DNA from: Antilocapra americana
Taxonomy: Eukaryota; Chordata; Mammalia; Artiodactyla; Antilocapridae
Reading direction: 5' to 3'
Assembly: GCA_007570785.1 (NCBI GenBank)
Contig: ML662445.1
Span: forward strand, 1,525,614 to 1,589,613
DNA length: 64,000 bases
The number at the start of each line of letters is the position of its first letter. The first letter of the stretch is position 1. Shown piece after piece: positions 43,621 through 54,060 of the stretch. Both the position numbers and the translations under genes were made by a program. The notes under the pieces were generated by a model. The model did no database searches. It saw nothing but the letters and a program-made list of their open reading frames with translations, and was not told where the DNA came from.

Positions 43621-45785
43621 AGCCGCGCCATACAGTTGACCCTTGCCATCAATCATTCATGCTTTTTAAATCTACTTTACTTTCGCTTGCGGTACAGGTA
43701 TGTGCTTTTTGTTGCTACCGTGTTTGCCTTAACTAGGGGTGGGTGTCTCCTGTTCCCCTGTCCCCTGAGAGTGACAGTCCCTGCTGCCCCCCCCGGGGGA
43801 TTAAAGCTTTGATCCTTGGAGCAGAGGGGCTGGCAGGGTCCTGTCCGTCCTGTGTGCCTTTCCCAAAGGGAATGAAGGTTTCCTCTCCCAGACACGCGTC
43901 CCCAGGGATGCCCCGTCTTCTCCCGGGCCCACTGTGAGCACGTGGAGGGGTGTGTGGACAGATCTGAGTGCCTTTCTGTCGGGGCCCCGCACCCTGTGTT
44001 CTCCCACCAGCCAACCCTCAGAAATGTTCCTGAATCCTCTGCGCCCGTGTCAGCTCCATCAGCTCAGGCCTGTAGCTGAGTGCATCTGCCTCTCCTTCTC
44101 TGGATGTCCAGTTGACTGACTGCCTTATGGCATCAGCTCTTCCAGATTCCAAGTAAAAGTTGCAAGTTCATGTATCTTCCAGCTGTGCTCTTGTAGGAGT
44201 AGGAGGGATGCTCTCTGCATTTTGTGTCATCTCCCAAGATCCCCACAGTAAAGTTTCCAAGTAAAAAAGGGACATTCTAGCACCGTTGGGCCAAGAACTT
44301 CTCTTCCTAGGAGAAAGGCCACCCTCTCTGTACCAGAGGAGTGAGCGTTTTAACTTCACTTTATTGTCTTGGGAATAACGCGATGTTCTCAGTGAGGTCC
44401 TAACTCCCCAGGATGGCAGGGACCCAGGAATAGAATGTTGTCGGAGCAGCAGCTGGCTGGGGCCTGGGCAGGGGTCATGCTGGAGAAGCACCTACAGCCT
44501 CGATGCCAGTGAGCCTGCGGTGGATGGCGAAGGGGCTGGCGACCAGGGGTGGTACGTGCAGGCAGACTCCACTGACTCCTGCGGGAGAGTGTAGATGTGG
44601 ATTTACTAATAAATGCCCCTTGCCTCTTCACCAATTCTGTCTCCTTTTGCCCATGCTGCGAAGTGCCTAGAATAACAGTCCAGAGGTGGGTCTTAAAGAC
44701 ATTCCTGGGCCTCCCCACCTGTCTGTTGACACCTCTCAGGCTTTCTGATCCCCTGGGGAATTCTTAACAGGAGTTTTCAAAGAAAAGCACGTATTTTCTC
44801 TATCCAAATCAGATGAGCACTAGCAGTGAGAAGCAGAGAAGCTGAGAGGACAGAGGAGGACTGAAATGTCTGGGGATCAGAGTCTTTTTTTGCGGGTCCA
44901 GGAGCCTCTGATCACTTGTCTATTTCCTCCCAAGGACCAGGGCATCCAGGTGAGGTCTGTGTGTGGACCTGAGTCAGAAGTGCCACCAGATGGATAGCTG
45001 AAGCTGACATCTCATGACAGACTCTCAGGTGCTTCCGTCCCCACCAGATATTAAGAATGAGAGGCACCCTTGGAATTAAGATCCCATCTCTGCTTTGTTC
45101 TTCATCTCCGCTGGAGGGCTTTTCCCCACACACTTGTGTTTTATTGGCAATTTATTGCACCCAGTGGAAGATGCTCTGGCCTCAGCAACAGTGCTGTGAT
45201 GTACAAACAAAACGCATTTAATTTGACTCAGTGTATTACAAGCATTATAATCCCCCTTTGACTTGACCATGATCGACTAATCTCATCTGTTCAGAGGGAT
45301 AAGCCTGTCTCAGCCGTGATGACAGGCTTAGAGAATGGCAGAAATTAGGGCATTCTTAGAGATTATAAACTGTAACAGCAGATAAGGGCTCTGAATAGGG
45401 AAAGGTCTACAGGTGGTTCCTTGTGGACATGCTCTGGTGGGGGTGGGGGGTGCAGGAGGCACATGGTTTCATGTGTGGCCCAGACACCACATGGGTGGCC
45501 CCCCGAGACCAGGACAGGCAGGGATGAGGCCAGGATGCTTCCCAGGCTCACAGCCTGTTCTAGGGAAGAAATGGGAATAAGAGGCCCATGAGGGACAGTC
45601 TGTTCAATGCCACCCAAATTGTTTAGGAAACTCTTTATATAACAGTTGCAGGGAAAGAAACTCTGCCTCCTTCTAACAGAAACAGGATGGAGGCTTTGTC
45701 AGAGCAGCAAGGGTGGTCTGAGGGGAGACAGAGAGGAAGAGACTGGCTGGGATCAGGACACAGGGATCAGGCAGGGAGACAGTTG
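43621..45785. other. Unassigned 2.2 kb
   Basis: No repeat confidently identified. 43735-44020 is GC-rich with overlapping frames on both strands (60-110 codons) and no recognised domain. 44910-45260 has alternative short frames. No RNA gene seen. Confidence 0.4.
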
Positions 45786-45998
45786 TCGCTGTTGTTGTTC
45801 AGTCGCTCAGTTGTGTCCAAGCCTTTGCAACTCCATGGACTGTAGCCCACCAGGCTCCTCTGTCCATAAGACTGCCCAGGCAAGGATACTGGAGTGGCAT
45901 ATTCCCTTGTCCAGGGGATCTTCCCAACTCAAGGATCAAACCTGAGTCTCCTGCATTGCAGGTGGATTCTTTATCACTGAGCTATCAGGGAAGCCCAT
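45786..45998 (-). mobile_element. Bov-tA SINE, antisense
   Basis: gctgttgttgttcagtcgct, gtgtccaagcctttgcaact, ccatggactgtagcccacc, cccaggcaaggatactggag, ccaggggatcttcccaactc and gagctatcagggaagccc: full-length complement of Bov-tA. The internal promoter boxes are mutated modestly. Confidence 0.95.
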
Positions 45999-47814
45999 GA
46001 TGAAGTCAGACCATTAGCCAAGACACCCAGTGGAAGAGCACCCAGGGATGGAGTGACCCTGCCATGAATCCAGGTCCAGGGTGAGCCTTGGATGCACCTT
46101 CACACACATGCTGGTGGATTTATGGTCCAACTTGCCTGGAAACAGGGAACCTTCAGTGCTAATTTATCTTAAGTTTAATTAAATTCAAGTTAAATGATGT
46201 GGGGTTGCTTCTTTGGCTTCTACCTGGTACAAATAAACCTTCCACCAACCTGCCCGAGGCTTGCATGCATCCTGGGGGCTTGAGATCCTCACACATTCAC
46301 TTCTGAAGGGCAGGAAACGCCTGGAGTCCAAAGGCTCCCTTGACTCCTGGTCTGGGTGGTTAGGCGAGGAGGGGCCCTGCAGGGTATGGGGCCAGGGCTG
46401 CCCCATCTCACCGCCCAAACTCAGGAAGGCAAGAAGGAGCCAGAGACCAGTGCTCATTCTCTGAAAGTTACCAGCCAAGACATCAACAGTTTGGAAGAGT
46501 AAGAACAGAGCAGAGGTCATCAGGTCCTAAACTGGGAAGTTGCAGACAGACAAAAATTCAGGGAGCTTTCCCCAGAAAGGACACAGAAAGAGGATGAACT
46601 GAGAGTTGCACCTAGACTTGGTCCAAAAATGTAGTGTGTAGGGCCATTATTATATTCCATTTCCATTTAAACTGTTAATCGATTAAAAGAAAAAGGGAAG
46701 TAAGAAAAGGGACTGAGGCAAAAAGTAGGTGGGGGCCTTTGCATCTTTACTGTTAGAATCAGAGATTTTCCTGAATGATAGCACCTGTCCAGCCATTTCC
46801 CTTCTTCTGACCAAGACTCATCTCCTCCTTAAACCTCTGAGATCCTTCTGCCCGCTGCCCCCTGCTCCTGCCGTCTCTGGGCTAGGCCCTCCAAGCTCAG
46901 ACGCACTATCTCCCCATCCTAGGTGACTCCTACAGTTCTTGTCTGCCCAAGAGGCTCCCAGCTGACCTCCAGGGAATCCCTCCAGGTAAAGCACAGATGG
47001 ACACGGTAAAGGGCCCACCCTTAAACTGTCAAAGAACAGCAAGAGCATGCACAGAAGAGGCAGATGGGCCATCGACACAAAGGTTGCACAGGCGTTTCCC
47101 ATCGTGTGTTCAGTTGTCTGTAACCTTCATATTTCCCCCACAGAAGTGTTACTGACAGTCGCTTATTCCTCCTCTGCCTTTCCTTTCTAATCTCATAAAA
47201 AGAATGTTTATGAATACATTTATAAAAGCTAATACAAACCTGGACAATTTTGGGCATGTCATCTTCTGATACATAATGTAAACAAAGTCAAAATGTCAGA
47301 AAAATTTTAAACTGGATGGAAGAATAATTGACAGGATTATACCAAGTCTATATTCTTTATTAAATATTTAACCCAGAAGACATTATATTTCCTCAAATAT
47401 ACCTCAGTATGACTTGTACGATCTAACATTATTTTATGCACCATTAATAAGGGAAGGTAACCATTATAATTAATATGTACCACTATGACTTATTCCTGTA
47501 AGGTACTATTTTATTTTTACTTATTGAAAGAGCTGTTTTTGTCTTATTTAAACAGAGATACTTTTATTGCTTTAGCCTACCCACCTAAAATGAAAACCGA
47601 GTGAAGAAAAAGCAGTTGAGTAGGTTGGTGCTGATGGTAGATGTCAAACAACACCCAACCACACACTTACTCAGCATCATCAACTAGGTACTGAGCACTG
47701 CTGAAATCCAGAGCCTTGGAAAACATAAAAAATGGAGCTAACTGAGTGTCTGTCCTGGAGCAGAGTAGATGAGCATTGTTTGGGGGAGAGTTATGTAAAT
47801 ACTCTTACCTGGTA
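45999..47814. other. Unassigned DNA
   Basis: No mobile element recognised except a faint old-repeat resemblance at 47670-47780 (ctaggtactgagcactgctg). Frames of 111 and 94 codons on the minus strand (46185-46520, 46818-47102) have no domain. Confidence 0.4.
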
Positions 47815-47844
47815 AATATACTTTCCTGGTAAAGAAAGTATATT
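47815..47844. repeat. Perfect 11-bp inverted repeat (hairpin)
   Basis: aatatactttc at 47815-47825 pairs exactly with gaaagtatatt at 47834-47844 across an 8-base loop (ctggtaaa). It abuts the head of the Bov-tA that follows. No T-run or other sign of a function. Confidence 0.85.
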
Positions 47845-48020
47845 TTCAGTTGGTAAAGAATCTGCCTGCAATGCAGGAGACCCCAGTTCGATTCCTGGGT
47901 CTGGAAGATCCACTGGAGAAGTGATCGGATACCCACTCCAGTATTCTGGCCTGGAGAGTTCCATGGACTACAGTCCCTAAAGAGTCAGTCCCAAAGAGTC
48001 GGACTTGACTGAGCGACTGT
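47845..48020 (+). mobile_element. Bov-tA SINE, sense, head-truncated
   Basis: cagttggtaaagaatctgcc, gcaatgcaggagaccccag, gttcgattcctgggtctgga (B-box), actccagtattctggcctgg and gagtcggacttgactgagcg. The first bases of the head (GGGCTTCCC…) are missing or replaced. The B box GGTTCGATTCC is nearly intact (agttcgattcc). Confidence 0.93.
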
Positions 48021-48291
48021 TACTATGTAAATTTAGAGGCTCCCCAGGGATCATCCCTCTCATCTGATACTGGGAGCTAATCTGACACAGGGAACCAGGA
48101 CACAGTTCCACCACAGGATTCTTAAAGCCAAACCAGCCTATTCAAAGCCAAATATCAACATTATCATCTTCTTAGATTGTCTTTTTTCTTTTTTTTTTTT
48201 CCCTAATGAAGCCCAAGAAGGCCTTTCTGAAATACCCTTTCAAAGCAAAGCCTACTCACTTTGCATCATCTGGGCTTGTGTTGTACATTAT
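48021..48291. other. Unassigned DNA between SINE and BovB tail
   Basis: Contains a T-run at 48182-48200; otherwise no recognised element. Confidence 0.4.
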
Positions 48292-48560
48292 TGAGCAGTC
48301 CTGAATATTCACTGAAAGGACTGATGCTGAAGCTTCAATACTTTGGCCACCTGGTGTGGAGAACTGAGTCATTGGAAAGGACCCTGATGCTGGGAAAGAC
48401 TGATGGCAAGAGGAGAAGGGGGCAGCAGAGGATGAGACAGCTGGATAGCATCACCAATTCACTGGACATGAATCTGAGCAAACTCTGGGAGATAGTGGAG
48501 GACAGGGAAGCCTGGTGTGCCGTAGTCCATGGGGCTGCAAAGAGTCAGAAAAACAAAAAC
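48292..48560 (+). mobile_element. BovB 3' end, sense
   Basis: cagtcctgaatattcactga, ctgatgctgaagcttcaata, ctttggccacctggtgtgg, atggcaagaggagaaggggg, ctgggagatagtggaggaca and ggctgcaaagagtcag, then an A-rich (aaaacaaaaacaac) end. The C-terminal BovB frame ('YSLKGLMLKLQYFGHL', 'GKRRRGQQRMRQLDSI') stays open through the tail and into flanking DNA to 48671, but it lacks all catalytic parts. Confidence 0.93.
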
Positions 48561-50018
48561 AACATGGGTAGAAATACCCTCAAATCCCTAATCAGGTTCT
48601 ACAGTCTGAATGACAAGGATAATCCAAGCATAAATAGCACCTTTGTTTCATTCCCACAAAAATATTCATGATTCCAGAGGATACTTTAAAATTAAGGCGG
48701 CTGTTGGGGCTTTTGCAGAAATGTCAGATCGAGGTGTATGGATTCAGATGCCGTGTCTGCCTGGAGGAGGGTTCCTTGTCACAGAACTGATCTGAAAAGA
48801 CGCATCAGGTCCCTCTTCCTGCTGAAAAAAGATGTTTGCTTTCTATCTGGAATTTTTATTCCACCCCTTGAAGACTTTTGTGGAGGACATAAAACAACTA
48901 AGGATGTCTATGGGGAATCATCACCTCTTCATGGCAGGCAAGAAATCCCAAACATGTTAGTCTGTTTTGCTCCATTCTCCCCAAGAAAAGGTTATATTTC
49001 CTTTTTCAGTGCCCATAATCTTTTTAGAACCTTCTCTTTATTGGGCCCATAAACATCCCAGGGTAGCAGTACATCATCACAGGCTGAGAAACCCCATCAG
49101 AAAAGCCACCTCATAAATGACACCAAGAAGCCGGTGTCCCGGACACTTGAATTAACTAATTTTATGACGGTATTTATAGCACCTGGAATATTTGGACCAA
49201 TTGTTGCCCAACAAACCATTTGATAGATGAACTTGGCCTCCTGCTCAACAGTCCTTTGATCCTGCTGCACATTTGTCAAAAGTTCATTCCATCCCTTCTT
49301 GCCTGATCATCTATAAACTCTTTGATTTTTCTAAGAAAAAAATACCACCAGTGGAAAAAAGTTTTCTTTTCTTTTTTTTTTTTCCCCCTTTCTGGGATAA
49401 AATCGGGACAGTTTGGAACAGATGCAAACTAAAAATCAGGCCTTCCTGAGAATCTAATCGTGGTCAGATTCCACCCCGACATTCCTGTTTCTTGGTTTGA
49501 GGAGTGCTTCCTGTGGGTCAGAACCAGATAACAGAGAGACTCATCAGAAAGGCGATGTCTGGGCACTTAGGATGCTTTATGGTGCCCAAAGCTCCCCATT
49601 TCTTACTTTTTTCAATAAAAGGAAGGAAACTGTGCAGTTGTATGTTGAGTTCTACTCACTCTGATGAGAGGAGTATAAGGCCTCTGAATTTATTTTAAAT
49701 TTCTCCACATTTATAGCTACTAAACTAATACCTCACTCAGACAATCGGCATCCACCACTTTCTACCTGTATCCCACCTCAGTTTTTCAAACACACTCACC
49801 TTATTTATTAGAAATCACAAGAGGTATTTTTACATACACATTATTTAACTTCATTAACTACCACAGACAAATTATTTTAATTTTTCTAAAGTCTCTATGT
49901 CTTTTATGAATAAGAGAATGAGGACTATTTACCAGGCTAATCCTATGTTCTACGTTAATCTGAAATGACTTTTTTTTTTTAAGATTTATGTCATTAACAA
50001 TGTGTAATTCATTTCTAG
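48561..50018. other. Unassigned DNA with possible degenerate pseudogene
   Basis: 49020-49330 read on the minus strand gives protein-like stretches in adjacent frames (for example 'RKIKEFIDDQARRDGMN' and 'QQDQRTVEQEAKFIYQMV') joined only by frameshifts; I cannot name a parent gene. 49500-49650 has an AATAAA (at 49614) after a stretch that could be an old LTR, unproven. T-runs at 49372-49383 and 49972-49980. Confidence 0.25.
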
Positions 50019-50142
50019 GTGAAAGTGAAAGCGTTAATTGCTCAGTCATGTCCAACTCTTTGCATCCCCAGGGATTGTGGCCTGCCAGGCTCTTCTGTCC
50101 ATGGGATTCTCCAGGCAAGAATACTGGAGTGGGTAGCCCTCA
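50019..50142 (-). mobile_element. Bov-tA SINE 3' half, antisense
   Basis: gtgaaagtgaaagcgttaat, gctcagtcatgtccaactct, gggattgtggcctgccagg, gattctccaggcaagaatac and tggagtgggtagccc. The tRNA-like head is absent (5'-truncated). Confidence 0.93.
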
Positions 50143-50457
50143 GTTATATATGGAAAAATGTCACACAGGGTCAAAAACATGAGGTTTCATATTTTAAACA
50201 ATACTTCGGGGTTTAAAAGGTCCTAAAAAGCCCTCTACCACCACACAATCACTAAATGGGTTTTAATCGTCACAACAACATTTTTCATTCAGCTGAGCAT
50301 CTTGTAAGGGGGTTTTTCTGTCACCTTCGGCTCACAGGCTTTTTTTTTTTTTTTAACCACTGTATGAATGAATTATTTCCAATTCTGGTTGTCCAAATAA
50401 GACTTCATCCTTTTACTTCAAATACATCAAAACCATGACAAAAGAAATTTTGCTGAG
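50143..50457. other. Unassigned DNA
   Basis: A T-run at 50341-50354; no recognised element. Confidence 0.4.
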
Positions 50458-50525
50458 GAATATGACAGAAAACAACAAAATGCTGTAAAGCAGTTATCCT
50501 TCAATAAAAAATTAATTAAAATATA
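50458..50525 (+). mobile_element. Tiny L1 3' terminus, sense
   Basis: tgctgtaaagcagttatcct followed by tcaataaaaaattaattaaa resembles the very end of ruminant L1 (…ACATTGTAAAGCAACTATACTCC, AATAAA, A tail). About 65 bp. Confidence 0.6.
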
Positions 50526-52079
50526 TTTTAGTAAAAATGTGGCTTTTGAAAGTTGTACATAGTGTGAGACCTTGGGGCAGAATTGTGCTTATATTGCTAA
50601 AGGATGCCTCTTTCCGATGCATTTTGCTAATTCAAGATCAGAACAATGCAGGCATCCTGGGAATACTGAACACAACACAATGTATGAAAGCATAATATAC
50701 CTTTCTCCTGCTCGTCAAAGATTGCTAAATCATGTTTCACGTTTATTTCTAATATCAGCGAGCAGCTAGGGAAGAATGATGTGACAGAGATGCTACAGTA
50801 CAAACAGAGGTCCATGAGCACAGATTCTTTTGTCTCTGAGAAGTTCATACCCTATCTATCTCTCTCTCTCAAAAAAAAAAGTAAGAATATTCTTTGACAC
50901 TAAACCATATTTGGACAAATTCATTGCCAAGCGGAAAATCAGGGTATTGCTCCCTGTAGAACCATGGAGGATGCCTGTTAGAGATTAGGAGGATATTAGC
51001 AGCTTGTTTGCCCAAAGGCAAGCGAGAGAATCGCATCAGAGCAGAGGCAGGGCTTTCAGGACGAATCTAATAGTTTTGCATTTGCTTCTATTGGTGTTTC
51101 GTTAATGGCGCTTCTGAGTCCTGGAGACCGTCATTGTGTGCTACCTTTTAATAAGGTGAAGGCGGGAGGCCTCGTGTGCTTGCTCACATTTCCTGGTGGC
51201 GAGTGTGGTTTGCGTCCCCCTGGATGTGGGGTGCCCTCTGCACTCTGTGGGACAGCAGCCCAGGAAGGGCAGGGACCCCCCCCCGCCCCTGGCCAGCTCT
51301 GCTCGGTTCCCTAACCAGCCAGGTGGCTCTGGACAAGCTGCATAGCTCGAGGTCTCTTTGAAATGAAGGGTTTGGATGGCATGTCCCTGGTTTCCTGTGA
51401 GTGCTAAATCTTTATGATTCTTGAGCAATGGAATGGCTCCCCGACCCCCCGTGGAACAAAGCAGCTGGCTCCAAAACAGAATGGAAGTCATAAGTTTTGG
51501 TATCAGATACATATTTCAACGCCCTTCAGGACATGTCTGCTGTTTTAGGAATAGTGATGCAAAAATACAGGGGAGAATGACAGTAGCCAAGGGAAAACCG
51601 GGTGTGCTGGATAATTTTAAAGAAATCTAACTGATAGAAAGCAGTGAAGGACTAAAAGTTTGCTTTAAATAAGTTCAATCCACTTTTATGAAAATTGTAC
51701 ATTAATAAACCCATGGAAAAAAAATAAGCTTAAAAAAAGAAAAAGCAGGGAAGGATTAAAACTAGAACAGGAAGGCAGTTTTGCAATTGTCATCACAGTT
51801 TCGAAGGTAATGGCTGTTGGGGTGGCTCCAAGGAAGGCACCTGATTCCTCCATTCTTCTCTCTCCCTGAATACACCACTTATTGCATACTCCTGCGGTTT
51901 GAGTTTCTGAGGGTGCTCAAATTAATAGAGGAGTAATAATAAAGCCCTCACATAGTACATCAGAGGGACTGAGGTTTGCCTGTGTGTTTATGCTTGCATG
52001 ATGTAAACAGTTTTGATCTGCAGATGAGACTTGGCAAAGGCCCCCATCTCTGCTGCAACCTAATTGTTTTCGGTCCGTG
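50526..52079. other. Unassigned DNA
   Basis: No repeat recognised. A (CT)n(A)n junction at 50853-50880. 51141-51512 minus has a 123-codon frame without any known domain. Confidence 0.4.
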
Positions 52080-52340
52080 GAATGCAACTCGAGCAGAGAG
52101 GGGCCAGGGGTACATGTGCACCCGTGTCAACCGGTGCTCCAAGGATGTGCGGGGGCGGTGGGGGGCAGACCCACTCGCTCTCCCCTCCCCATGCCCCGGC
52201 CCTCCCAGGCTGCCGGGCTCCCCCAACCACGTGGTCACGCGGGAGCGGCGTTGGGGCTCCAGGCGGCGCCGCACCTGCGCAAAGACCTTCCTGCCGGGAG
52301 GGCGGGGTCCCCGCGAAGCAGCCTTCAAGGTCCGTTTCCC
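52080..52340. promoter_or_regulatory. Short CpG-rich patch
   Basis: About 260 bp GC-rich with retained CpG (cacgcgggagcggcgttggg, ggcggcgccgcacctgcgca). It is less than half the length of the block at 5160-5765. Four overlapping frames of 120-140 codons in different phases and strands cross it, so none is called as a gene. A small CpG island, orphan enhancer or old exon are all possible. Confidence 0.35.
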
Positions 52341-52717
52341 GTTTCCATACCGAAGGGGCTCCTGAGCTACAGCCGCACCACTGCCTTTTTCCTGAAGTGG
52401 ATTTTCAAGTGTATCCTTGGAGGAACAATTGTGGGAAGCTTTTCCTCAAAAAATAGTGAATTGGTAAGATCACAAAAGATTATTTCAAAAGAAATGCAAT
52501 AAAAACGACCAATAGGTGGTGATTTTGGAAGAGGGCAAATAAGTTGTGTTTTTTCAAAGGGCCCCATGGGTAAGATTGCTTCAGTGTCCAATCTTGGAAT
52601 GTTGGAGTGAGCACGTGACATGGTTAATGTATGTGAGAATGACTCTGCCAAGAAGGCTATGGCACAGCCGCCTGCGTGAGTCAGTTACTTTTCAGACAAA
52701 ATTCTGCAAGGAAAACA
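52341..52717. other. Unassigned DNA
   Basis: No recognised element. A minus-strand frame of 94 codons at 52367-52651 has no domain. Confidence 0.4.
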
Positions 52718-52726
52718 CTTAAATCA

Positions 52727-52942
52727 GCTCCCTACATATATATAAAGTCGCTTCAGTCATGTCCAACTCTTTGAGATCCTGGATTGTGGCCCACCAGGCT
52801 TCTCTGCCCATGGGATTCTCCAAGCAGGAACACGAGTGGTTTGCCATGCCCTCCTCCAGGGGATCTTGCTGACCCGAGGATTGAACCCAGGTCTCCTACA
52901 CTGGCAGGCAGGTTCTTTACCACTAGCCCCACCTGGGAGGTT
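52727..52942 (-). mobile_element. Bov-tA SINE, antisense, with target-site duplication
   Basis: A catatatatataaag tail, then tcgcttcagtcatgtccaac, ggattgtggcccaccaggct, gggattctccaagcaggaac, ccaggggatcttgctgaccc, cattgaa-type B-box complement (attgaacccaggtctcc) and tagccccacctgggagg. Direct repeat cttaaatca at 52718-52726 and 52943-52951. Confidence 0.95.
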
Positions 52943-52951
52943 CTTAAATCA

Positions 52952-53459
52952 ATTGATATATAATTAATTTCTAAATCTGTGAATTATACAAAGTTGACTT
53001 TAATAAGTTTTTAAGATGAATTAGAGCCAAATACAATGAGTCAATGATGCATGCCTTTTTATTCCATAAACTCTAATTTCTTAGTTTCTGTCTTATCCTT
53101 TGAATGGAATCCTGTCTGAAAATCAGTCCCGGCTACAGCCGTGTCAGGCCATTTTTAGTCCTTTTCTGTATCGCGCAATGTCCACACACAAGTTAAATCA
53201 TTCAATTCATTGAATTCAATTTAAGTCACAATTGTTGGCTTTCAGCATTTGGTGAAATTTAGGGTACTTACTGGTTAATACAACAAAGCTTTCACCTTGG
53301 ACTGGTTTATGTGCAGGTACTGGAGAGACATTTATCCCAAAATACATACTATATGTAGAGACTGGAAGTATTATAAGGAGCACGGAACACAAAGATTTGA
53401 TTTCTGGCCAGAAGAAAGGATAACAAAAGCCCAAATCTGGGATCACGTTGGTTAAAGTT
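52952..53459. other. Unassigned AT-rich DNA
   Basis: No recognised element. Confidence 0.4.
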
Positions 53460-54060
53460 AAAAGGAGTGTGTGTGTGTTTTAAATCAAGATAAAGGAGTG
53501 TTGATTATGCCTTTAGTCTATTGTTTTAACACAAAAGGCACTTCTGTCTCACTGTTAAAACAGTCTTCCCGATTTCAATTGATCTATTAATTCATAGCTA
53601 TTATAATCATTCTGGCAATTAGGTTTAGGGGCCCCTCTGCTATAAAAATTACTATTTCACACTGTAATTATGATGTTAGCAATAACTCATCCTATTAAAA
53701 TACTTGCTGATTACTCTTAAATTTGTAGCCTCTGAAAAGGCTCCTACATTCAAGGTTTATAATATTCAGATCTGTTCTGTGATTCATGTGAGGCCACTAA
53801 GCTAGGCCCACTTGGAATCTATGAAATGTCAAACCAGAAAAACAACAGCACTTTATAACCTCAGCTAGTGCATGCCCTCATTTACAATTTTATGGTGCAC
53901 CCTCTTGATACTGAGAACTATTGGGATTTCTGAACTCTTTAAAAGCCATCTTTATAAAGATTTTCCTGAGCCAGTAATTTTAAATGACTATGGTACCTTG
54001 TCAAGGGTCCTTAATTAAAATCATCTCCGACTGTCAGCAAGAGGAATGGACTAGAGGATG
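53460..54060. promoter_or_regulatory. Candidate conserved non-coding block
   Basis: Repeat-free AT-rich stretch starting with (GT)5 and containing motif-dense strings: caattgatctattaattcat, gctattataatcattctgg, ctgtaattatgatgttagc. Composition resembles developmental enhancers. No open frame. Inference only. Confidence 0.25.

Noticed and set aside
43735..44020. GC-rich stretch considered as a third CpG island
   Set aside because: GC is high but CpG is not clearly retained; many CpG positions read as TG or CA.
51976..52502. Overlapping 122-141 codon frames
   Set aside because: They coincide with the CpG-rich patch and occupy several phases and both strands at once.
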